From assembly GCA_012269805.1 (NCBI GenBank), contig JAAXJP010000322.1:1-11312 (forward strand): a DNA stretch of 11,312 bases, in the 5' to 3' direction. Position 1 is the stretch's first letter. Each line of letters begins with the position of its first letter. The notes below the pieces were generated by a model that was given only the letters and a program-made list of their open reading frames with translations, was not told the DNA's origin and searched no databases. This DNA comes from Rubrivirga sp. GTDB taxonomy: Bacteria > Bacteroidota > Rhodothermia > Rhodothermales > Rubricoccaceae. Positions 7,401 to 11,312 of this stretch are shown piece by piece. The translations under genes and the position numbers were made by a program.

Positions 7401-8454
7401 CCGCCCCGGCGAGCGCCAACGCCACGGCGGCCGACAGCGCGAGGTCCCCGGGCGACCGGAGCGCGCCCCAAAGGAAGTCGGAGGCGAGCAGGGCCGGGTC
7501 GAACAGGAGCGCGGGGCGCCGCGTGCCATCGAGCCACCGCACGGGGATGTCGACGTGGAGGAGGGCGTACCGCGACGCGACCGCGGCGGCGACGAACGCG
7601 AGGAGCGCAGCCCCGGCCCACCGCCATGACCGCCCGACGACCTCCGCCGCCCGCATGGCCCGGACGAACACCGCGCCGAGCCCGGCCAGGAGCCACGCCA
7701 CGAGCACGACGCCCCACACGGCGGCCACGTTGCCTGCCCGGCGCCTCCGGTCAGCGGCGAGCGCTTCCACCTCGGGAACGCCCACCTCGACGCGCCCGAG
7801 CGGACTGCCGTCCGGCCCCGCAAGGCTGGCCCCAGCCCGCGCGTTCGAGAACCGGACGAGGAACGGGACCGGCGCCCCCGGCCGCCACGCGTCGGCCACA
7901 TCGTAGTCCTGGAGATACCGGTTCCGAACCGGGACGGCCGCCTGGACCACGCGCGCCACCCGGACGGACCCGACCACCTCTCCGTCCGCCTCGACGGGAG
8001 ACCACACCACGAGCGCGCTCCGGTTGTCGTCCCGCACGACGCGCGTCCGGAGCGTGTCGGGAGGAGGGCCGGGGAGGCGCGGCACGTCGGGGCCGTCCCA
8101 CGCGACGACGGCCCCGCCGGCGTTGACGACCTCGATGGACGACCGATCGGGGAGCGTCCGGCCCGCGAGCGCGGCGAGGGCCTCGGGGTCCACGTCGGCC
8201 CCTCGGAGGGCGGAGGCCGTCTCCGGAAGCGCCGCGACGGCCTCCGCCTCGCGGCGCATCTCGTCCAGGAGATCCGCCAGCTTGGCCTGCACGTAGCTCG
8301 CCGTCTCCGACCGCGCCCGCTCGACGTCGGCGGGACCGACCGCGTTCGCCCGTACCCCACCGATGAGGAGCGTTCCGGCGAGGAGCAGGGCCAGCGCCGC
8401 CGCACCGCCGAAGAAGACGGCGCGACGACGAGACAGAACACGCGAGCGAGTCAC
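4486..8454 (-). CDS. Large multi-membrane NtrY-like sensor histidine kinase
   Basis: Membrane sensor kinase, 1322 residues, GTG start at 8454; the frame is closed upstream by a TAG at 8482-8484 and contains no other ATG or GTG before it. Hydrophobicity suggests about 12 spans: 13-35, 243-265, 278-296, 337-357, 371-390, 415-440, 452-470, 473-489, 502-522, 797-823, 844-863 and 1000-1023. With the N terminus inside, this places three soluble regions outside: about 36-242, 523-796 and 864-999. Basic loops (440-451, 824-842) fall inside as expected. The cytosolic part has HAMP (about 1022-1075), a HisKA H-box ending HEIKNP with phospho-acceptor H1096, an N-box (N1218, N1222), a G1-box DDGAGIP (1253-1259), an F-box FQPSFSTK (1267-1274) and a G2-box GMGLGLAISK (1277-1286). 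All catalytic boxes are intact, so it should be active. HEIKNPLMPMKLS and the HAMP placement resemble NtrY, but the long membrane N terminus is not classic NtrY. No receiver domain or adjacent response regulator is present; the ligand is unknown. Confidence 0.9.
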   Translation of the reverse strand: MTRSRVLSRRRAVFFGGAAALALLLAGTLLIGGVRANAVGPADVERARSETASYVQAKLADLLDEMRREAEAVAALPETASALRGADVDPEALAALAGRTLPDRSSIEVVNAGGAVVAWDGPDVPRLPGPPPDTLRTRVVRDDNRSALVVWSPVEADGEVVGSVRVARVVQAAVPVRNRYLQDYDVADAWRPGAPVPFLVRFSNARAGASLAGPDGSPLGRVEVGVPEVEALAADRRRRAGNVAAVWGVVLVAWLLAGLGAVFVRAMRAAEVVGRSWRWAGAALLAFVAAAVASRYALLHVDIPVRWLDGTRRPALLFDPALLASDFLWGALRSPGDLALSAAVALALAGAVLALAIRFTDSRSRPWPGWGAVLGLVAVALVTPAVLAVGARWVEHAVLDATIPYADQTGPLLTGPMGAVLAGLVGVLGAVILLIAAVVRVAELGGGQRRWTAGAVALAAGGGAGLAGWLPLGPALGLAGLGAALGSYLGGRGARWAGALSFRGVLAAVLVLAPLLYGIMLEPLRERTGLLLADAAFAFSDNRDDRVTAAIDQVFDEAQADDALGPVLLDAVALADSARGTTRAAADSSRRAVDAIASGLVSSSLLGSLADVATELRIVAPSGDTLGSYVERGAAGGNDALGYAAILQAFGDREQEPRFLRLRVPVPDRRGLRRTAAIGPIRDGDETAAWLYLRVTPRTARFPTETPFPRVLAPTGLFGLDDEALGYAEYDDGVLVRQRGPAPLRIDSTVYAALSDRARAYRRFEVLDGRPTLAYYERQGDDAQDVVAVRAPAPDRLDALFVLLRLSLSGLALGAIVFVVGLWVRRRAGLLPVARTRFRDKVLNRFLVVGLASVALTGVVGQRVIVEQNREAVRDGLRQRLSRAAAVFAAEPDVPDGTRLDAVSAALGVDVHLYRGATLEASSRRQLVRQRLIEPRLPGLAYRALYLDDQPYAFSDDRIGTFTYTTGYLALPDSTGRPAEALAIPTLSEQAGIEAGRSRYVAYLFGGLLALMAAILGIAVLLAGQLTRPFGRLREGLRAVGAGEAEEPIPVDTRDEVGELVETFNAMQAALAESRRQLAEQERELAWSTMARQVAHEIKNPLMPMKLSVQHLQRTFHRPGDEAPPEDVRFAGQFERTTGMLIDQIETLDRIASDFSRFARMPMRNPESFDLGEVAREAAALFEGPLAESGRATFEVALTDTPLPVVADREELRRVLVNLLTNALQAIPERTEPGRVTLSTHLHDGRAEARVADDGAGIPEDIQERVFQPSFSTKTSGMGLGLAISKRAVEAAGGAITFETGEEGTTFTVRLPLAPSENGAAT

Positions 8455-8468
8455 CGAGGCGGGGCGGG

Positions 8469-8519
8469 GGTGATCCAGAAGCTAGGCCGACCGACACCGA
8501 AGGTCGCGACCCGATCACC
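8469..8519 (-). promoter_or_regulatory. Inverted repeats in the kinase 5' region
   Basis: GGTGATC (8469-8475) and GATCACC (8513-8519) form a perfect 7-bp inverted repeat separated by 37 nt. Between them lies the 10-bp palindrome GGTCGCGACC (8502-8511). It sits 15-65 nt before the GTG start. It could be a leader-RNA structure or paired operator half-sites. The repeats are seen directly; the function is inferred. Confidence 0.35.
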
Positions 8520-8521
8520 GA

Positions 8522-8541
8522 ACCGGACCCTCTGCCCCCAC
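8522..8541 (-). repeat. Direct repeat copy A, upstream of the kinase gene
   Basis: The + strand reads ACCGGACCCTC, then 2 nt, then CCCCCAC. The same two blocks with a 3-nt gap occur at 9065-9085 in front of the DUF4783 gene. Both copies have the same orientation relative to the downstream gene, which suggests a shared regulatory site. This copy lies 68 nt before the kinase start. Confidence 0.4.
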
Positions 8542-8542
8542 G

Positions 8543-8574
8543 GGCCCCGACGGTTCCTCGACCGCCCGGGGGCC
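8543..8574 (-). terminator. Hairpin after the DUF4783 gene
   Basis: Four nt past the TAG stop the minus strand can pair GGCCCC with GGGGCC, and inside that CGGT with ACCG, around a CGAGGA loop. The internal loop is asymmetric and no T tract follows. It is likely a GC-rich 3'-end hairpin. Confidence 0.4.
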
Positions 8575-8578
8575 ACGC

Positions 8579-9019
8579 CTACCGCCCGCCGGTCCGCACG
8601 ACGGAGCGCTGGTCGATCCGGATCGACGACAGCTCCCACTCGTCCTCGACGACGCGGTGGAGGACCCGGACGCTGAGCGGCGCCCCTCCGGACTGGGGCC
8701 AGTACCGGCCGGTCGCGCTCTGCCCGTCCTCGCTCGAAGACGGCTCGGAAAACGCGACGCGAGACGGCGGGTAGCGGCGGAAAAAGTCGCGCAGCACGTG
8801 CTCTGCCTGCGCCCGCCGGAACATCCCGCCCTGCCCGAAAAGGACGATCTCGACACGCCCCGAGGCGTCGACCAGGACAGCGTCGGGGTCGGCGCTCTCG
8901 AGACCGTCGGCGACACGCTGCAACACGTCGTCCTGCGAGACGGCGGGGGCGCCGCCGACCAAGATCGTGGTGAGCAGGAGGAGCGCGGCGGCGCGCGAGG
9001 CCAACGAGGCAGGTCGCAT
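8579..9019 (-). CDS. Exported DUF4783-type small protein
   Basis: A 146-residue protein of unknown function. It starts with a signal peptide (hydrophobic stretch about 10-23, probable cut near residues 26-28 before QDD). The mature part resembles the Bacteroidota DUF4783 family, an NTF2-like fold: a helix GLESADPDAVLVDASGRVEI, a central QAEHVLRDFFRRYPPSRVAF segment, a strand around TGRYWP, and a C-terminal RVLHRVVEDEWELSSIRID strand pair. The frame runs 47 codons further upstream, but ATG at 9019 is chosen because the signal peptide begins there and a good promoter ends 9 nt before it. It lies 127 nt after mutS2 and 124 nt before the kinase, each gap with its own signals, so it may be transcribed alone. 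The family call is from memory of the motif pattern. Confidence 0.72.
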   Translation of the reverse strand: MRPASLASRAAALLLLTTILVGGAPAVSQDDVLQRVADGLESADPDAVLVDASGRVEIVLFGQGGMFRRAQAEHVLRDFFRRYPPSRVAFSEPSSSEDGQSATGRYWPQSGGAPLSVRVLHRVVEDEWELSSIRIDQRSVVRTGGR

Positions 9020-9028
9020 GTAGGCGGG

Positions 9029-9059
9029 CAAGGTTATCCCGGAGTCTGGCCGAGCAAAA
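9029..9059 (-). promoter_or_regulatory. Bacteroidota-type promoter of the DUF4783 gene
   Basis: On the minus strand TTTTG (9059-9055) is followed after 18 nt by TAACCTTG (9036-9029). This fits the primary sigma factor pattern of Bacteroidota, TTTG at -33 and TAnnTTTG at -7, with one mismatch in the -7 element. The -7 element ends 9 nt before the ATG at 9019, which would place transcription start only a few bases before translation start. Confidence 0.6.
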
Positions 9060-9064
9060 GGTAG

Positions 9065-9085
9065 ACCGGACCCTCGTCCCCCCAC
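9065..9085 (-). repeat. Direct repeat copy B, upstream of the DUF4783 promoter
   Basis: ACCGGACCCTC, 3 nt, CCCCCAC on the + strand, matching copy A at 8522-8541. It lies 5 nt upstream of the -33 TTTTG, a position suited to an activator or an upstream promoter element. Confidence 0.4.
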
Positions 9086-9093
9086 AACGGGGG
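9079..9093. repeat. Small G/C inverted repeat
   Basis: CCCCC (9079-9083) and GGGGG (9089-9093) around a 5-nt ACAAC loop, upstream of the DUF4783 promoter and partly overlapping direct repeat copy B. It could be a protein-binding site or a hairpin in mutS2 read-through RNA. It is short and may be incidental. Confidence 0.25.
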
Positions 9094-9111
9094 CTTCCTC
9101 CACGGGCCGCT

Positions 9112-9138
9112 GGTGTCGGGGCCGGACACCCTGTCCGG
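9112..9138 (-). terminator. Overlapping hairpins downstream of mutS2
   Basis: Eight nt past the mutS2 TGA the minus strand forms a perfect 7-bp stem, CCGGACA / TGTCCGG, with a 3-nt loop (9122-9138). A second stem, GGTGTC / GACACC (9112-9130, 7-nt loop), shares bases with it, so only one can form at a time. No T tract is present. Likely the mutS2 3' end. Confidence 0.5.
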
Positions 9139-9146
9139 TCGCGTGG

Positions 9147-11312
9147 TCACGACAGGTCAACGACCGTCACGCCGTCGCCCCCGCGATCGAACGGGGCGAC
9201 GGCGAACGAGGTCACGTCGGGCCGGCCGCGGAGCTGGTCGTGGATGGCCTGCCGGAGCGCGCCGGTCCCCTTCCCGTGGAGGATCTCGACGGACGGCACG
9301 CCACCGACGAGCGCCTCGTCGACGAACCGCTGGACGTTGGCGAGCGCCTCGTCGACCCGTTGCCCCCGGAGGTCGATCCGGACCCGCGCCGTCGAGACGG
9401 CTGCGGAGCGGGACTCCCCGCGCCGGGCCTTGCCGGGCGTCCGCGCCGCGAGCCGGGCCGCGGTCTTCCCCTTCGACTGCGGGCCGCCCACCTTCGTCAG
9501 CCGGCCCGCGTCGACGCGGCTCTGGAGCGCGCCCAGGGCGATCAGCGCCTCGCCGGCGTCGAGCGCGAGGACCTCCCCCACCGGGCCGTCGGCGTCGAGG
9601 CGGACGTGGTCGCCGACCGCGATCGGCCCGGTCGGCTCCGCCTCGGCGCCGTTGCGGGCCGGCCGCTGACGGGAGCGCTGGCGGCGGTCGACCTTCGACT
9701 TGCGCTTCGAGATCCGGGCGCGGGCCTCGTCGAGCTTCTCGCGCGCCTCCTTGGTCGCCTCCTTTTCGGCCGCGGCCTCTTTGATCTCGCGGACGGTGTT
9801 CTCGACGGCCGCGTTGGCGTCGGCGAGGATCTGCTCCGCCTGCGCGAGCGCCTGCTGCCGCCGGTTGTCGGCGTCGGCGCGGAGCCGGTCCAGCCGCTGC
9901 TCGTAGTCCGCCTGCGTCTTTTCGGCCTCCGCCAGTCGGGACTCGGCCTCCTCCTGCCGGCGGCGCGCCTCGGTCGTCCGCGCCTCGAACTCGGCGATGA
10001 GGTCCTCGAGCTTCGCCTTCCCCTCGCCGAGGAGCCGTCGCGCGTCCCTGACCACGGGACGGTCGAGGCCGACGCGGTCGGCGATCTCGAAGGCGTACGA
10101 CGAGCCCGGCACGCCGGCGCGGAACCGGTACGTCGGCTGGAGCTCGCCGCGGTCGAACTCCATCGACCCGTTGAGGACCCCGTCCGTGTCGTGCGCGAAC
10201 GCCTTGAGCGCGCCGATGTGGGTCGTGACGACGGTCAGCGCCTTCCGCTTCGTGAGGCGGGACAGCACGGCCTCGGCGAGCGCGCCGCCCTCGGCCGGGT
10301 CGGTGCCCGTGCCGGCCTCGTCGATGAGGCACAGGCTCCGGTCGTCGGCCGCCTCGAGCATCGTCCGAACGTTGGTGAGGTGCGACGTGAAGGTCGAGAG
10401 GTCGTCCTGGATCGACTGCTGGTCGCCGAGGTCGACGAACACGGCCGTCGCGAGCGGGAGCCGCGTGCCGGGGCCGGCCGGGACGGGAAGCCCGTGCGCC
10501 GCCATGAGCGTGAGGAGCCCGACGGTCTTCATCGCGACCGACTTGCCGCCCGCGTTCGGGCCGGTGATCACGAGCGTGTAGGCCGGGTCGCCGTCGGCGT
10601 CGCTCCCCAGCGCCAGGTCCAGCGGGACGACCGCCCGCGGCACGTTTGGCGGCCGCTCGCCCTCCGGCAGCCGGTTCGCCTCGGCGACGCGGAGTTGGAG
10701 GACCGGGTGCCGCGCCTTTTTGAGGACGAGGGCCCCGCCCACGCCCACCTCGGGCACGAGCGCGTCGAGGTCGGCGGCGAGCCGGCCGGCGGCGGCGAGC
10801 GCGTCGAGGTGGCCGACCGCGTCGAGCGTCCGCTCGATGTCGCGGCGGTGGTGGCGGACGTGCCCGCTCAGGCCCTGGAGGATCCGCTGGATCTCGCGGC
10901 CCCGCTCGAGCTCGATCTCGCGGATCTCGTTGTTGAGGTCGAGCACGGACGCCGGCTCGATGTAGACCGTCTGCCCCGTCGACGACACGTCGTGGACGAA
11001 GCCCTCGACCTTCCGCTTGGCCTCGGCGCGGACGGGGATCACGGCCCGGCCGCCGCGGATCGTCGGCTGCTCCTCGGTCGCGTAGCCCTTCGAGACGGCG
11101 TCGCGGAGCGCGGCCTGGACCGTAGAGCGGAGTCGGCCCTGCCGTTGCGCCAGCTCCCGCGAGATCCGCAGGAGCTCCGGGCTCGCGTCGTCGCGGACGC
11201 GCCCGTCGTCGCCGATGGCCCGGTCGATTCGGTCCTCCAGCGCCTTGAGGACCGCGATCCGCGCGGCGATCTCCCACAACGCGGGCGCCGAGTCGCGCCG
11301 GCGGTGGTGGTA
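9147..11312 (-). CDS. mutS2: Endonuclease MutS2 (ATPase and Smr protein), 5' end cut by window edge
   Basis: MutS2 is a MutS-family ATPase linked to suppression of homologous recombination and, in Bacillus subtilis, to handling of collided ribosomes. 721 residues are visible; about 125 N-terminal residues lie beyond the right edge (typical length about 780-850), so no start can be assigned. Visible in order: the core/lever segment with DDASPELLRIS and a GGRAVIPVRAEAK region; Walker A GPNAGGKS (10539-10562); the signature STFTSHL; Walker B SLCLIDEAGTGTDP (from 10337); the THIGALKAFA switch; a long coiled coil rich in Glu, Arg and Ala (about 9670-10030); a KOW-like segment GDHVRLDADGPVGEV; a basic linker; and the C-terminal Smr domain (9150-9392) with DLRG and HGKGTGALR. 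Both Smr motifs linked to nuclease activity are present. The ATPase motifs are intact, so it looks functional. Confidence 0.96.
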   Translation of the reverse strand, partial: YHHRRRDSAPALWEIAARIAVLKALEDRIDRAIGDDGRVRDDASPELLRISRELAQRQGRLRSTVQAALRDAVSKGYATEEQPTIRGGRAVIPVRAEAKRKVEGFVHDVSSTGQTVYIEPASVLDLNNEIREIELERGREIQRILQGLSGHVRHHRRDIERTLDAVGHLDALAAAGRLAADLDALVPEVGVGGALVLKKARHPVLQLRVAEANRLPEGERPPNVPRAVVPLDLALGSDADGDPAYTLVITGPNAGGKSVAMKTVGLLTLMAAHGLPVPAGPGTRLPLATAVFVDLGDQQSIQDDLSTFTSHLTNVRTMLEAADDRSLCLIDEAGTGTDPAEGGALAEAVLSRLTKRKALTVVTTHIGALKAFAHDTDGVLNGSMEFDRGELQPTYRFRAGVPGSSYAFEIADRVGLDRPVVRDARRLLGEGKAKLEDLIAEFEARTTEARRRQEEAESRLAEAEKTQADYEQRLDRLRADADNRRQQALAQAEQILADANAAVENTVREIKEAAAEKEATKEAREKLDEARARISKRKSKVDRRQRSRQRPARNGAEAEPTGPIAVGDHVRLDADGPVGEVLALDAGEALIALGALQSRVDAGRLTKVGGPQSKGKTAARLAARTPGKARRGESRSAAVSTARVRIDLRGQRVDEALANVQRFVDEALVGGVPSVEILHGKGTGALRQAIHDQLRGRPDVTSFAVAPFDRGGDGVTVVDLS

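Noticed and set aside
2539..7629. A 1696-codon open frame on the plus strand
   Set aside because: It is antisense to the peptidase and kinase genes. Its product is dominated by Arg, Asp, Glu, Gly and Pro with no domain, as expected for the frame complementary to GC-rich codons. The minus-strand genes have clear motifs.
9020..9160. N-terminal extension of the DUF4783 protein to 9160
   Set aside because: It would put the signal peptide internally, would overlap the end of mutS2, and would cover the predicted promoter.
9157..11277. A 706-codon minus-strand frame inside mutS2
   Set aside because: Frame-shifted reading of mutS2, rich in Arg, Pro and Gly; the overlapping MutS2 frame carries all Walker and Smr motifs.

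Overview
The window is about 70% G+C and all six recognisable genes lie on the minus strand. In transcription order (right to left) they are: mutS2 (5' end cut by the window edge), a small exported DUF4783-type protein, a 1322-residue multi-membrane NtrY-like sensor histidine kinase, a secreted M6-like metallopeptidase, trkA, and trkH (3' end cut by the window edge). Intergenic gaps are 69 to 127 bases, so there is no long gene-free stretch. No tRNA, rRNA, CRISPR array, insertion sequence, phage gene or attachment site is visible.

The source is inferred, not proven, to be a high-GC member of the Rhodothermota/Bacteroidota (for example a Rubricoccaceae-like marine bacterium). The reasons are the DUF4783-type gene, which I associate with Bacteroidota and relatives; a near-consensus Bacteroidota promoter (TTTG / TAnnTTTG) at 9029-9059; and the absence of any convincing Shine-Dalgarno sequence before the five visible starts.

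Region by region: 1-1055 encodes TrkH with an unusual acidic hydrophilic insert at the cut end. 1056-1124 is a short linker with a hairpin and a possible 22-codon ORF that overlaps the trkH start. 1125-2492 encodes TrkA; with TrkH this is a complete Trk/Ktr-type potassium uptake pair, with TrkA as the cytosolic nucleotide-binding gate and TrkH as the pore. 2617-4407 encodes the exported M6-like peptidase, whose zinc motif has unusual spacing. 4486-8454 encodes the kinase, with three predicted extracytoplasmic regions, about 12 membrane spans, HAMP, HisKA and HATPase; no response regulator is next to it. 8579-9019 encodes the DUF4783-like protein. 9147 to the right edge encodes MutS2 (ATPase plus coiled coil plus Smr).

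The genes do not form an obvious single pathway. The window looks like chromosomal backbone with housekeeping and envelope functions. The most unusual signals are in the non-coding DNA: a GC-rich inverted repeat follows each of the five visible stop codons within 0-8 nt, two of these are nearly the same 30-nt element, and an 18-nt direct repeat is shared by the upstream regions of the kinase and DUF4783 genes. I found no clear evidence of a new multi-gene system.
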